Of a stretch of 35,807 nt of DNA, positions 9,701 to 18,151 are shown piece after piece. The notes beneath the pieces are model-generated. The model did no database searches and was not told the origin of the DNA. It saw only the letters and a list, made by a program, of their open reading frames with translations. The position numbers and the translations under genes are program-made. Positions within the stretch are counted from its first letter, which is position 1, and every line of letters begins with the position of its first letter. The stretch is from Thiomargarita sp. Its GTDB lineage: Bacteria; Pseudomonadota; Gammaproteobacteria; Beggiatoales; Beggiatoaceae. The DNA lies in the NCBI GenBank assembly GCA_020718845.1, contig DYRG01000007.1:1-35807 (forward strand), written 5' to 3'.

Positions 9701-10290
9701 TGATTTTCTAAAGTTTGTTGATAAGCAAATTGTTTGGTTTCTAATTCATGGCGATGGGTAATATCCTCACTATAACCCACCACGCTAATAATTTTATTTT
9801 GTTTATCATAAAGTGGGATTTTAAGGGTTTGTCGCCACCAATGTTTTCCGTTATTAAAAATAGGGCGATCAATTAAACGTTCTTCAGGTTTGCCCGTTTT
9901 AATAACATCTTGATCTATATCACGAAAATACTCTGCTTGCGCATCTTGAAAGAAATCAAAATCGGTTTTACCTTCAATATTTTCTTGAGAATTTAAACCC
10001 ACCCATTGAGCAAATGCAGTATTGCAACCTTGATAAATTGATTGGGGATTCTTCCAAAAAATTAATAAAGGCGTATGATCAATAATTGCGTGAAAGAAAT
10101 CCGCAGCAGTTTGAGCATTTTGATATTTTTGCTCTAATTGAGTAACATAGCGATAAATTAAAAATATGAATAAAATCCATATCATCGCTAACAACATCGG
10201 AGGAATAATAAATATCCCGATGGTTAATAAAAAACCACCGATTAATATTCCCAGAAATTTAAATTGTTTAATTTTTTCAATGAAATACAT
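6781..10290 (-). CDS. Six-PAS membrane sensor histidine kinase
   Basis: The 1169-residue protein has two N-terminal hydrophobic segments (about 11-46), so a membrane anchor with almost no periplasmic part. Six PAS-type domains follow at roughly 62-185, 210-330, 335-450, 460-580, 587-705 and 712-830. Then come HisKA with H858 ([11 protein letters not shown]), N977 of the N box, DTGCG (1004-1008) and GTGLGL (1033-1038). PAS1 and PAS2 are near copies (PLLIFWKN / PLLVFWKN, GCN..FA). PAS3 carries C382, C394 and C397, which could bind metal or a redox cofactor. The C-terminal module (about 1118-1168) is shared with the next kinase. No receiver domain is fused; the downstream REC-first kinase is the likely partner. 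The ligand is unknown. The ribosome-binding site before the ATG is weak. Confidence 0.92.
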   Translation of the reverse strand: MYFIEKIKQFKFLGILIGGFLLTIGIFIIPPMLLAMIWILFIFLIYRYVTQLEQKYQNAQTAADFFHAIIDHTPLLIFWKNPQSIYQGCNTAFAQWVGLNSQENIEGKTDFDFFQDAQAEYFRDIDQDVIKTGKPEERLIDRPIFNNGKHWWRQTLKIPLYDKQNKIISVVGYSEDITHRHELETKQFAYQQTLENQVEERTRKLREQETFLRSLLDNIPLLVFWKNNQLQFLGCNLPFACTVGMQSPQQLVGFYNKDLAWREDSQAIEEIEQAVLNEDIPDYHRIESYLRVDGKQGWLNTTRLPLRDIEGKVIGILGCCEEITERKTAEDKLKLAHERFVTVLDSIDSFIYVVDIYNHKILFANRSAKTILSSESLLGQTCWKTIFPGQENPCSFCETLETPNLNQRLQHREYFHAQSKRWLYFQERTIIWDEKKVAKLAVVTDISAFKNTEALLQEHKTRLLETQRIAQLGQWEWILEEQDIELSPEVFRTFGISPTPIQRISVDQFNQAIHPHDRALLMVVLQQTINSGKSFDLEFRVKHPDGKVHYVQSFGSTRVNSYGKVTHIFGTMQDISQRKQAELAVLESERRFRLMADSAPVMIWVSDTIGRATYFNKAWIEFTGTPLEKQLGSGWRCYLHPDDLNSYIETYKNSAIEHKTFSIECRVRRHDGEYRWILDKGVARYRDDHQFNGYIGSSWDITEQKNALDALKASESRLKALFEYASIGILTINKKGQVLKVNRYYLEMTGFNAEEIKSQNYLEFPFEQVKQIQDFHAELSRGKIKGYRLESKMLNKYGKTLWIDISATALSYNGEEHLIIIVTDITEHKKAESLLKMAKELAERTNQAKSTFIASISHELRTPLNGILGYAQILLSDDEHLTLDQRSGIEIIQRSGEHLLMLINDVLDFSKIEASKLELVFTTFNFPNFLESITDLFKMRAESKGLKLKFDALTPLPQIVKADEKRLRQILLNLLSNAVKFTNKGNIILQVSYANDQATFGVLDTGCGILKNQLEVIFEPFLQVGNPHQKAEGTGLGLPISKNLVSLMKGELKVKSIPQKGSEFYFEIPLLSMNQTLVTISDNNLQISLAKETPQILTAESDLLVAPQIEDIKHLLILTKKGKVKQLIEFVDNLSNQNIELIAFAEKVKFLADNFQLAKLKNLLNLYNK

Positions 10291-10331
10291 AATATAATGC
10301 TTAGTTTAATAGTTGACAAATCAAATCAAAT

Positions 10332-10360
10332 TTGACAATTTTACCGCCCACCAATACAAC
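10332..10360 (+). promoter_or_regulatory. Candidate sigma70 promoter of the PilJ-type hybrid kinase
   Basis: TTGACA (10332-10337) is followed after 17 bases by TACAAC (10355-10360; four of six consensus bases). A start near 10367 would leave a leader of about 28 bases before the GTG at 10395. The -10 match is weak. A second TTGACA lies at 10313-10318. Confidence 0.4.
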
Positions 10361-10394
10361 AAGCCATTGGCATACGAAACGAAGGAGGATTTCA

Positions 10395-12761
10395 GTGATT
10401 TTCCAAAACTCACAACATCGGCTCACATTTACCTATATTCTAGCACTTTCATTAGTGGCTATTTTAACTATTTCGAGCCAAGTGTTGATTCATCACACCT
10501 TAGAAATTCAAGCAAATGATTCTCGCATTATCAATATTTCTGGGCGACAACGGATGCTTAGTCAACGCATTACAAAAACTGCTTTGCTTATTAGAGCAAG
10601 CCAAAATGAAACTGAAAAAACAAAATTATTAGAAACCTTTAATGATATTGTAAAATTATGGAAGAAATCTCATTTGGGATTGCAATTTGGCGACCAATCT
10701 TTGCAATTACCCGTTGGACAAAATAGCGATGCAATTACGTCGATGTTTTCTCGATTGCAACCTCATTACGAAGCAATGATCGAAGCTGCAAATATTATCC
10801 TTAATAATCAAGAAATTATTTCATCTAAAGCATTTCAAATTATCTTAGAAAATGAACACCAGTTTCTCACATGGATGGATAAAATTACCTTTCAATATGA
10901 TGATGAAGCAAAACAAAGAGTAAAGGGTATTAAACACATTGAAATGACTTTAATGTTGGTAACTTTGTTTTTGTTATTTTTGGAAGCACTATTTATTTTT
11001 CGTCCCGCTGCAAAAGCGATTTCACAGCAAATTGAAATTATTAAACAAACGGAGGAAGAAAAAATTCAAGCACAACAAAAACTTATTTCTCAATTAGAAG
11101 AATATCGTCAATTGCAACAACGTATTAATCAAGATTTAGAAATTAAAGTTAAAGAAAGAACCTCTGCAATTACAGAGCAAAATCGCCATATTTTAATGCA
11201 ATCAGAACAATTACGCCTTGCAAAACAACAGGCTGAATCTGCAAACATTGCAAAAAGTCAATTTATTGCAAATATGAGCCACGAGTTACGCACGCCTTTA
11301 AATGCAATTATTGGTTATAGTGAAATTTTGGCAGAAGAAGCCGCCGAATCTGGCGATCCAAATTGGACGGCGGATTTGAACAAAATTAAAACCGCTGGAA
11401 AGCACCTTTTAACCTTAATTAACGATATTTTAGATATTGCAAAAATCGAAGCAGGAAAAATGGAAGTCATTCCAGAGAACTTTGACATTACAAAACTCAT
11501 TGAAGAATTGAGCATTAGTGTTGAACCACTGATTCGTAAAAATAATAACATCATTGCATTAGAAATCTCTCCTCACGTTAAACAAGAACCATTGGTTTGT
11601 ACTGATGTTACAAAGTTACGTCAAATTCTATTGAATCTTTTGAGTAATGCTGCTAAATTTACTGATCAAGGAACGATTAGTTTAATTGTTGATATGAAAT
11701 ACGAAGAAAATAACAAATTCTTAATTATTAAAGTTAAAGATACAGGCATTGGAATTCCCGAAGAATATCAAAAGAAATTATTTCAAAATTTTGTGCAAGC
11801 AGATGGTTCTACCACTCGAAAATATGGTGGAACTGGCTTAGGTTTAGCAATTACTAAAAGATTTTGCGAAATCTTAGGCGGAATGATTAGTATGGAAAGC
11901 CAACCCAACATAGGAACAACCTTTACAATTTATTTGCCAGCCGTCGTTGATAATGGGATTATTAAAGATGTAAAACGTCATGTTTCATTGGGTAAAAAAA
12001 CAGTAGCAACAAACCCATCGGATAAAACTAAAGTTTTAATTATTGATGATGATACAGGTGCGAGAGAATTATTTCGTATCCATTTGAATCGCTTAGGTTA
12101 TGAGATTCTTGAAGCGGATAATGGCGTTGCTGGTTTAGCGATTGCGTATCGTGAGAAACCAGATGTTATTATTTTAGATGTCATTATGCCCGATTTAGAT
12201 GGTTGGGGTGTTTTAGCGCAATTAAAGAACGATCCAGTTTTATCAAGCATTCCAGTTGTTATGGCATCGATTGTAGAAAACCGTCCTTTGGCGTATGCGT
12301 TGGGAGCGGCTGAATTTGTGAACAAACCCATTGAAAGAATGAGCTTAGAAGATACGGTTAAAAAATGCCTAACTTCAGATCATATTTTAACAGTTTTAAT
12401 TGTTGAAGATGATGAATTGACTCGTTCTATGTTGAGTTCCTTATTAGCTAAGAAAGGTTGGAATATTAGAACAGCGATAAATGGAGCAGATGCTTTAATT
12501 TCTGTCAAAGAAATTTCACCAGATTTGATTTTATTAGATTTAATGATGCCAGAAGTGGATGGTTTTCAATTTCTCAAGATATTAAGAACCGAAGAGCAAT
12601 GGGAATCAATTCCAGTGGTTGTTCTTACCGCAAGAAACCTTTCTGAAGTTGAAAGAAATACGCTTTCAAATGATGCGCAAAATATCTTACAAAAAGGTGC
12701 TTATGATAAGGATTATTTATTAGATCAAATTCGTTTGTTGGTGAGAGAAAAATGTACTTAA
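10395..12761 (+). CDS. Hybrid sensor histidine kinase with PilJ-type sensor and two receiver domains
   Basis: I place the start at the GTG at 10395 because AAGGAGGA (10382-10389) sits 6 bases upstream; the in-frame TTG at 10332 lacks a site and would overlap the candidate promoter. The product is 788 residues: helix 1 (about 10-32), a periplasmic PilJ/NIT-like helical region ([17 protein letters not shown]), helix 2 (about 183-202), then a coiled coil. HisKA follows with H296 ([11 protein letters not shown]), N box N418, DTGIG (449-453) and GTGLGL (479-484). Receiver 1 has D595 and K644; receiver 2 has D715 and K767. There is no HPt or output domain, so phosphate likely passes to another protein. 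PilJ-type sensor regions resemble nitrate/nitrite sensors, but the ligand is not evident. The 3' end overlaps convergent nikR by 4 bases. Confidence 0.93.
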   Translation: MIFQNSQHRLTFTYILALSLVAILTISSQVLIHHTLEIQANDSRIINISGRQRMLSQRITKTALLIRASQNETEKTKLLETFNDIVKLWKKSHLGLQFGDQSLQLPVGQNSDAITSMFSRLQPHYEAMIEAANIILNNQEIISSKAFQIILENEHQFLTWMDKITFQYDDEAKQRVKGIKHIEMTLMLVTLFLLFLEALFIFRPAAKAISQQIEIIKQTEEEKIQAQQKLISQLEEYRQLQQRINQDLEIKVKERTSAITEQNRHILMQSEQLRLAKQQAESANIAKSQFIANMSHELRTPLNAIIGYSEILAEEAAESGDPNWTADLNKIKTAGKHLLTLINDILDIAKIEAGKMEVIPENFDITKLIEELSISVEPLIRKNNNIIALEISPHVKQEPLVCTDVTKLRQILLNLLSNAAKFTDQGTISLIVDMKYEENNKFLIIKVKDTGIGIPEEYQKKLFQNFVQADGSTTRKYGGTGLGLAITKRFCEILGGMISMESQPNIGTTFTIYLPAVVDNGIIKDVKRHVSLGKKTVATNPSDKTKVLIIDDDTGARELFRIHLNRLGYEILEADNGVAGLAIAYREKPDVIILDVIMPDLDGWGVLAQLKNDPVLSSIPVVMASIVENRPLAYALGAAEFVNKPIERMSLEDTVKKCLTSDHILTVLIVEDDELTRSMLSSLLAKKGWNIRTAINGADALISVKEISPDLILLDLMMPEVDGFQFLKILRTEEQWESIPVVVLTARNLSEVERNTLSNDAQNILQKGAYDKDYLLDQIRLLVREKCT

Positions 12762-13186
12762 ATGGATAATTTGGCGGTTTTAGTTAATTTGGCTGCTCGA
12801 ACGCCACGCAAACCGCTAATTTCTCCACTTAATATTTCAATTTCTTGCGGATTTCCTTTAATTATAATCGTTTCTAAACATAAATCATGGCACAAATGAA
12901 CGTGCGTCGTACAAAGCACATGGACATAGCTATCATGTTGAATATCCATGATTTTTTGAGCAAGTTCGCGCTGATGATGATCATAAGTCAGCGTCAAAAC
13001 ACCAAATACTTCATTAGTTTGATCTTCCCATTCATCTTCAATAATTTTCTCCCGAATCAAATCCCGAATAAATTCTGAACGAGAGCTATATCCTTGTTGT
13101 GAAACCTGTTTATCCAAGGTTTCAAACAACGTTTGTGGCAATGAAACGCTAAAACGAATGGTACTTTCTTCTTTTGAGGAGCTCAT
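12758..13186 (-). CDS. nikR: Nickel-responsive regulator NikR
   Basis: NikR is a ribbon-helix-helix repressor with an ACT-like nickel-sensing domain, usually controlling nickel uptake. The 142-residue product has the N-terminal RHH segment (about 10-50: [26 protein letters not shown]). All four nickel ligands of E. coli NikR (H76, H87, H89, C95) are kept with an offset of 8: H84, H95 and H97 (THVHLCH) and C103. So metal sensing is probably intact. No nickel transporter or hydrogenase gene is visible nearby, and I found no clear dyad operator in the short gap to the divergent permease gene. Its target is unknown. Confidence 0.93.
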   Translation of the reverse strand: MSSSKEESTIRFSVSLPQTLFETLDKQVSQQGYSSRSEFIRDLIREKIIEDEWEDQTNEVFGVLTLTYDHHQRELAQKIMDIQHDSYVHVLCTTHVHLCHDLCLETIIIKGNPQEIEILSGEISGLRGVRAAKLTKTAKLSI

Positions 13187-13203
13187 GATTAAATTACTCT
13201 GAT

Positions 13204-13232
13204 TTGGGAATTTAGCTAAAATGTGTTAATAT
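13204..13232 (+). promoter_or_regulatory. Candidate sigma70 promoter for the nine-gene plus-strand cluster
   Basis: TTGGGA (13204-13209), a 17-base spacer, then TAATAT (13227-13232). Transcription would begin near 13239. This is after the upstream in-frame ATG at 13236 and favours the ATG at 13263 as the start of the permease. Divergent nikR begins at 13186, so the site lies in the only gap available. Confidence 0.6.
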
Positions 13233-13262
13233 GCAATGTTTTTAATCGTCTATTTGGACGCT

Positions 13263-14021
13263 ATGTTTGCTTATTTAGAACTTATTTTATACAAAACCTA
13301 CGCCGACCTCAAAGCCGAAACCGAACGCACTTATTTGGGGTTTCTATGGTGGATTTTTGAACCTATTTTGTTTATGGGCGTGTTTTATTTTGTTTTTGGC
13401 GTTCTTCAAAAACAACCCGTTCCAAATTTCGTCCCTTTTTTATTAGTTGGATTAATCACTTGGGAATGGTTCAAAGCCTGCGTTTCTCACGGTTCTTCGG
13501 TAATTTATGGGCAATATCCGCTCATGCAACACGTTCATTTACCTAAGATTTTATTTCCTATTATTTTAATTCTAACAGATAGTTTTAAATTTGCATTTGT
13601 TTTTAGTTTGTTATTGATTTATTTGTGGTCAACGAATTATCCCGTAAATATGGCTTATTGGTCGTTGCCAGTGGTTTTATTGGTTGAATTGCTCTTTACA
13701 ATGGCAATTACGTTTTGGGTTGCTGCAATTGTCCCTTTTGTTCCCGATTTACGATTTGTGATTGAAAACTTTTTAACCGCTGTATTTATGATTTCTGGCG
13801 TGTTTTTCAGTGCAGAACAAATGACCGACGGTGTTCAATTCTATTTTTATTTGAATCCAATGGCAAATTTAATTGAAGATTACCGTAATATTTTATTGCA
13901 TGGAAAATTTCCAGATTGGTCTTCTTTAATGATTATTACGGCTGTTTCTTTAATTGGTATTTTAACTGCGCTGCGTGTTATTCGCCGCTTTGAATATGTT
14001 TATCCAAAGATTACTCCATGA
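13263..14021 (+). CDS. ABC-2 type polysaccharide exporter permease (Wzm/KpsM-like)
   Basis: This is the membrane subunit of an ABC-2 exporter that moves a finished lipid-linked or capsule-type polysaccharide across the inner membrane. From the ATG at 13263 it is 252 residues, with a cytoplasmic amphipathic start (FAYLELILYKTYADLKAE, RTYLGFLWWIFEPI, typical of the family) and about six helices. The in-frame ATG at 13236 would add nine residues but falls at the predicted transcription start and lacks a ribosome-binding site. The stop overlaps the ATPase start by 4 bases (ATGA), the usual coupling. No glycosyltransferase gene is nearby, so the polymer is unknown. Confidence 0.88.
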   Translation: MFAYLELILYKTYADLKAETERTYLGFLWWIFEPILFMGVFYFVFGVLQKQPVPNFVPFLLVGLITWEWFKACVSHGSSVIYGQYPLMQHVHLPKILFPIILILTDSFKFAFVFSLLLIYLWSTNYPVNMAYWSLPVVLLVELLFTMAITFWVAAIVPFVPDLRFVIENFLTAVFMISGVFFSAEQMTDGVQFYFYLNPMANLIEDYRNILLHGKFPDWSSLMIITAVSLIGILTALRVIRRFEYVYPKITP

Positions 14022-14716
14022 ACAAAAAAGTTTTTTCTTTACAAGAAGTTGGCATTTCCTATCGTAAAAAACGCGGTATTTTTGGTGAGCCTTTCTGGGC
14101 ATTAAAAAAAGTGTCTTTTGATTTATTTCAAGGTGAAACCCTTGGCGTGATTGGTAGAAATGGTGCGGGCAAAAGCACTTTAATGCGCATTATGTCTGGC
14201 ATTGTTCAACCCGATTGTGGAACATTTATAAATTATGGATACAAGGTTTCTTTGCTCTCATTACAATTGGGTTTTATTTCATATCTAACAGGTCGAGAAA
14301 ACGCCATTTTAGGTGGAATGTTAATGGGGTTAAGACGCAAAGAAATTGAAAAGAGAATTCCAGCCATTAAAGAGTTTTCTGAATTAGGCGATTTTTTTGA
14401 GAAACCCATTAATACTTATTCTTCTGGAATGAATGCGCGTTTAGGTTTCTCGGTGGCATTTCAAGTTGATCCAGATGTGTTATTAATTGACGAGGTTTTG
14501 GGCGTTGGAGATGAAGAGTTTCGTGCGAAATCAACTCGCGTTATGAAAGAACGTATTTTAAGTGGTAACAAAACTATTGTTTTTATTTCTCACGATGCAC
14601 GCAGCATAGAGAAACTCTGTGATCGAGTAGTGTGGATAGAAAATGGTGAAAGTAAAATGGAAGGAAATCCTAAACAAATTGTTGAAGAATATCACCGTTA
14701 TTTGCATACAAATTAA
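14018..14716 (+). CDS. ABC polysaccharide exporter ATPase (Wzt/KpsT-like, short form)
   Basis: This is the nucleotide-binding subunit that powers the permease encoded just upstream. The 232-residue protein has Walker A GRNGAGKST, the signature YSSGMNARLGFS, Walker B VLLIDEVLGVGDEEF and a switch His in FISHDARS. The wide spacing and the VGDEEF form are typical of polysaccharide and teichoic-acid exporters. It ends directly after the nucleotide-binding domain. The C-terminal carbohydrate-binding domain of Wzt proteins that recognise a modified chain end is therefore absent, as in KpsT-type exporters. The 4-base overlap with the permease gene supports a two-gene unit. Confidence 0.92.
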   Translation: MNKKVFSLQEVGISYRKKRGIFGEPFWALKKVSFDLFQGETLGVIGRNGAGKSTLMRIMSGIVQPDCGTFINYGYKVSLLSLQLGFISYLTGRENAILGGMLMGLRRKEIEKRIPAIKEFSELGDFFEKPINTYSSGMNARLGFSVAFQVDPDVLLIDEVLGVGDEEFRAKSTRVMKERILSGNKTIVFISHDARSIEKLCDRVVWIENGESKMEGNPKQIVEEYHRYLHTN

Positions 14717-14722
14717 TTGAAC

Positions 14723-15934
14723 ATGGCAACTAATCAATTTAATTATCAAGCCTGTGATGTGCAAGGAAAATTGCATAAAGGACAACTGAATGCTGAATCT
14801 GAGCAAGAAGTTGTTTCTTTATTACAAGCACGACAATTAATTCCGATTCAAATTGAGTTAGGAACTGGCTCAACAAATTCATTATCTTTTAACAAAAAAA
14901 CTGTTTCAACTCAAGAGGTTATTGAATTTACTAATGGTTTATGTACATTAATAGAATCCCATATTCCAATAGACAGAGCACTGGGTTTGTTGGAGAATTT
15001 AACTGAAAAGCCAACTATGCAAACTTTAATTACTGATTTACGCAGAGAAATTAAAGACGGTCGTTCTTTAGCGGATGCATTACAAAATCGCCCTGAAGTC
15101 TTTTCAAAAATGTATATCAACATTGTTCATGCAGGTGAGGAAGGTGGTATTTTAGAGAAATTATTGCCTCGCATGGCAAAATTCTTAGAAGAAGCAGAGG
15201 AATCTCGTCGAATTTTGATTTCTGCAATGATTTATCCGCTGATTTTATTAGTGGTAGGAATTTTGAGCGTGATGGCATTAATGATCTTTGTCGTTCCTCA
15301 ATTTGCAACTTTATTTGAAGACATGGGTTCATCAATGCCAGAATCCGCCGCACTTCTTTTAGGATTAAGCGCATGGTTGAAACATTATGGTTGGACATTG
15401 TTATTTGTTCCGCCCATTTTATGGTTTAGTTGGAAATACTTAGATACCAAACCCAATTTACGATTACAACGTGATCAATTTTTATTACAACTTCCTCTGT
15501 TTGGTGGTATTTTACGCGAATCAGAAAGCTCTCGTTTTTGTAGAACATTAGGGGCGTTGCTAGGTTCTGGTATTCCTCTGTTAAAAGCATTACATATTGC
15601 TCGAGGCGTAATGGAGAACCAAGTCTTAGCTGATAGTTTAGAACAAGTAGAAGAATCGGTAAGACGCGGGATTAGTTTAGGTAAAGCATTATTAAATACA
15701 AATCAGTTTCCCGTTCTATTGCCTCAATTGGTAATTGTGGGAGAAGAATCAGGCAAAACAGCGAGCATTTTAGATAAACTCGCCGAGTCTTTTGATTCAA
15801 ATGTACGTCGACAAACCAGTCGTTTGGTTTCTTTGGTAGAACCATTATTAATCGTTTCTTTAGGCATTATTGTTGGTTCTGTGGTAATTATCATGTTATC
15901 TGCTATCTTTAGCCTTAATGATGTTAAACTTTAA
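14723..15934 (+). CDS. gspF: Type II secretion inner-membrane platform protein GspF
   Basis: GspF is the inner-membrane platform protein that links the GspE ATPase to pseudopilus assembly. I chose the ATG at 14723 (403 residues; family about 405) over the TTG at 14717. The protein has the N-terminal FNYQACDVQGKLHKG segment, two homologous cytoplasmic GspF domains (about 70-190 and 270-395: GLCTLIESHIPIDRALGLLE and RTLGALLGSGIPLLKALHI), and about three membrane helices. PilC of type IV pili is the close alternative. The secretin gene 15 bases downstream favours type II secretion. It starts only 6 bases after the exporter ATPase gene. Confidence 0.87.
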   Translation: MATNQFNYQACDVQGKLHKGQLNAESEQEVVSLLQARQLIPIQIELGTGSTNSLSFNKKTVSTQEVIEFTNGLCTLIESHIPIDRALGLLENLTEKPTMQTLITDLRREIKDGRSLADALQNRPEVFSKMYINIVHAGEEGGILEKLLPRMAKFLEEAEESRRILISAMIYPLILLVVGILSVMALMIFVVPQFATLFEDMGSSMPESAALLLGLSAWLKHYGWTLLFVPPILWFSWKYLDTKPNLRLQRDQFLLQLPLFGGILRESESSRFCRTLGALLGSGIPLLKALHIARGVMENQVLADSLEQVEESVRRGISLGKALLNTNQFPVLLPQLVIVGEESGKTASILDKLAESFDSNVRRQTSRLVSLVEPLLIVSLGIIVGSVVIIMLSAIFSLNDVKL

Positions 15935-15949
15935 CAGATTGGATTTCTT

Positions 15950-18133
15950 ATGTATTTCAAATTAGAAAAAATATGGACTTTTTTTATTATCAGTAGCTTA
16001 ACTGCGTGTTCAACTTTTGAAACAAAACCAAAAGAAAATCTTAGTACAAATGATTTAATTGGTTTAGATATTCCGGGCGCACCACCTTTACAAAAAAACA
16101 TAGAAAATGTTCCCGTATTAAACAGTTCAACATCGACTACACCTAAAAAAATAATTGACAATATTGGAAAAACTCCAGAAATTATATCTCATAACCCTAA
16201 GCAAGTACCTCCACTCGCAGCAAATAAACTTGATGGTGATAAACATTCATTAAATCTTGAACAAATTGAATTGAGAGGGGTATTTGAAATTATTGCAGAT
16301 GCATTAGGAATTTCAGTAGTTATTGATTCGTCTATTGCCGAAAAAGTAACTGTAAGAACCGCACCCGATAAATCTCTAACACAAAATGATTTGTGGGCAT
16401 TATTGCAATTGTTGTTGGCAGAAAACAACGTTACAATGGAAAAAAAGGGCAATACTTACCATTTAAAGAAAGAGAAAAAATCTTTACCTGATACAATAGG
16501 AAGTAAGAAAGATCAGTTAGCTAATGCTAACGCATCTGAAGTATTACAAGTTACTCCTTTACGTTATATTACGGTTGATTCTGCTTTAATTGCTTTGAAA
16601 CCCATGGTTGAACCAGAAGGTCGTTTGTTAGTGGTTTCAAATTTGAATGTTTTAGGCATTGTAACATCACCTGAAAAACTCAATAAAATTAACAAATTAT
16701 TAGCATTATTAGATGCCGATCCATTTGTGCATCGTGGGATTCGTTTGTTTAGATTGCAAAATGCTAAATCAAGTGAAGCAAAAACAGATTTAGATAAAAT
16801 ATTGCAAGCCGTTGAAGGTAAAATGCCAGCATTTGAAATTATTGCTTTGGATAGAATTAATTCATTATTGGTAATTTCTCCGCCACAACGTGGATTTGAT
16901 GAGGTTGCACGGTGGATTGAAATTGTTGATGAACGCAATGAAGCGGGCGGAGAACAAATCTTTATTTATCGAGTGAGAAACTTAAAAGCAACCACCTTAG
17001 CAACGACCTTAAAAGATGTGTTTCGAACTGATGGGAAAGAAACCCCTAAAACAACGCCTAAAGACCCCAATAAACCCGACGAGAAACAACCAGAGCAACC
17101 TAAACCTGTTGAACAAAGCCCTTTAAACCAAGCAAATAATCCTCAAAATACTGCGATTGCAGCGGCTAATTTGAAAATTAATATTGTGGCAGATGAAGAA
17201 ACAAATAGTTTGCTAATTAGATCAACACCGCGTGATTATCGCCATTTACTAACTACCATTGCATTATTGGATAATTTACCTAAAGAAGTTATGATTAATG
17301 TCGTGATTGCAGAAGTTGAATTAACAGAAGGAAATCAGTTTGGTATTGATTGGTTCAGTTTATTCCATAAAGGAACAAAAGGTTTTATTGGAAGTGATTT
17401 CAAAATACCAGAAAGTACAACGGTTACAGATGGTATCCCAGTACGTGGCGATAATGGATTAGTTGTAAGTTATATCACGGGGTCTGTTAGTACGGTTTTA
17501 AATGCTTTAAATACTGAAGGAAGAGTTGAATTGTTATCGCGTCCTTCTTTATTAGTAAAAAATAATCAGGAGGCTACTATCAACGTGGGTGCTGATGAAC
17601 CAACAATTACTCGTGTAAATCAAACAACTGGGGTAACTGCTGGGGTAACCACTTCTAATGAAGTTCAATATAGAAAAACAGGGATTATTCTAAAAGTAAA
17701 ACCCCAAATTAATGAAGATGGGATTGTGAATATGACGGTAAAACAAGAAGTTTCTGCATTAGGAGCAACCAGAACTGCAGAGCAACTACCTTCTTTTAGA
17801 CAAAGGGTCATTGATACATCTCTAATTGTTCGTGATAGAACGGCTGTTATTATGGGAGGATTAATTCAAACATCAAATAATAATAGTAATGAAGGAATTC
17901 CTCTTTTAAAAGATGTGCCAGTGTTAGGAAAATTATTTCAAAGCCAAAGTAGTACTCGCACAAGAACTGAATTAGTGGTAATTATTGTTCCACAAATCAT
18001 TTATCCCGATGCAGACAATCGAGAATATGTGCGTCAATTCCGCGATAGAATGAGTGAAGTAAAACGTTTAATGGAAGAAGATGCAGTTCCAATGGTTGTT
18101 AATAAAACATTGCCCGTTAAATATGAAGAATAA
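15950..18133 (+). CDS. gspD: Type II secretion outer-membrane secretin GspD (lipoprotein)
   Basis: GspD forms the outer-membrane secretin channel of type II secretion. The 727-residue product starts with a short signal and a lipobox, SSLTAC, giving a lipidated C20. The periplasmic N0 domain is at about 95-170 (RGVFEIIADALGISVVIDSS), then N1-N3-type repeats with a Pro/Lys/Gln-rich linker (about 360-390) in the last one. The secretin core is in the C-terminal third (VELLSRPSLLVKNNQEATIN, TGIILKVKPQINEDG, VIMGGLIQTSNN, DVPVLGKLFQS). A lipidated secretin, as in XpsD and HxcQ, may reach the outer membrane without a pilotin. Apart from gspF, no other gsp gene is here. Confidence 0.92.
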   Translation: MYFKLEKIWTFFIISSLTACSTFETKPKENLSTNDLIGLDIPGAPPLQKNIENVPVLNSSTSTTPKKIIDNIGKTPEIISHNPKQVPPLAANKLDGDKHSLNLEQIELRGVFEIIADALGISVVIDSSIAEKVTVRTAPDKSLTQNDLWALLQLLLAENNVTMEKKGNTYHLKKEKKSLPDTIGSKKDQLANANASEVLQVTPLRYITVDSALIALKPMVEPEGRLLVVSNLNVLGIVTSPEKLNKINKLLALLDADPFVHRGIRLFRLQNAKSSEAKTDLDKILQAVEGKMPAFEIIALDRINSLLVISPPQRGFDEVARWIEIVDERNEAGGEQIFIYRVRNLKATTLATTLKDVFRTDGKETPKTTPKDPNKPDEKQPEQPKPVEQSPLNQANNPQNTAIAAANLKINIVADEETNSLLIRSTPRDYRHLLTTIALLDNLPKEVMINVVIAEVELTEGNQFGIDWFSLFHKGTKGFIGSDFKIPESTTVTDGIPVRGDNGLVVSYITGSVSTVLNALNTEGRVELLSRPSLLVKNNQEATINVGADEPTITRVNQTTGVTAGVTTSNEVQYRKTGIILKVKPQINEDGIVNMTVKQEVSALGATRTAEQLPSFRQRVIDTSLIVRDRTAVIMGGLIQTSNNNSNEGIPLLKDVPVLGKLFQSQSSTRTRTELVVIIVPQIIYPDADNREYVRQFRDRMSEVKRLMEEDAVPMVVNKTLPVKYEE

Positions 18134-18151
18134 CTTTTTGAGGAACTTGTT

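Noticed and set aside
9243-9761. 172-codon open frame antisense to the six-PAS kinase
   Set aside because: It lies wholly inside a clearly real gene on the other strand, has no recognisable domain and no ribosome-binding site of note.
10332-10394. Longer kinase start at the TTG at 10332
   Set aside because: The TTG lacks a ribosome-binding site and falls in the candidate -35 TTGACA; the GTG at 10395 has AAGGAGGA at ideal spacing.
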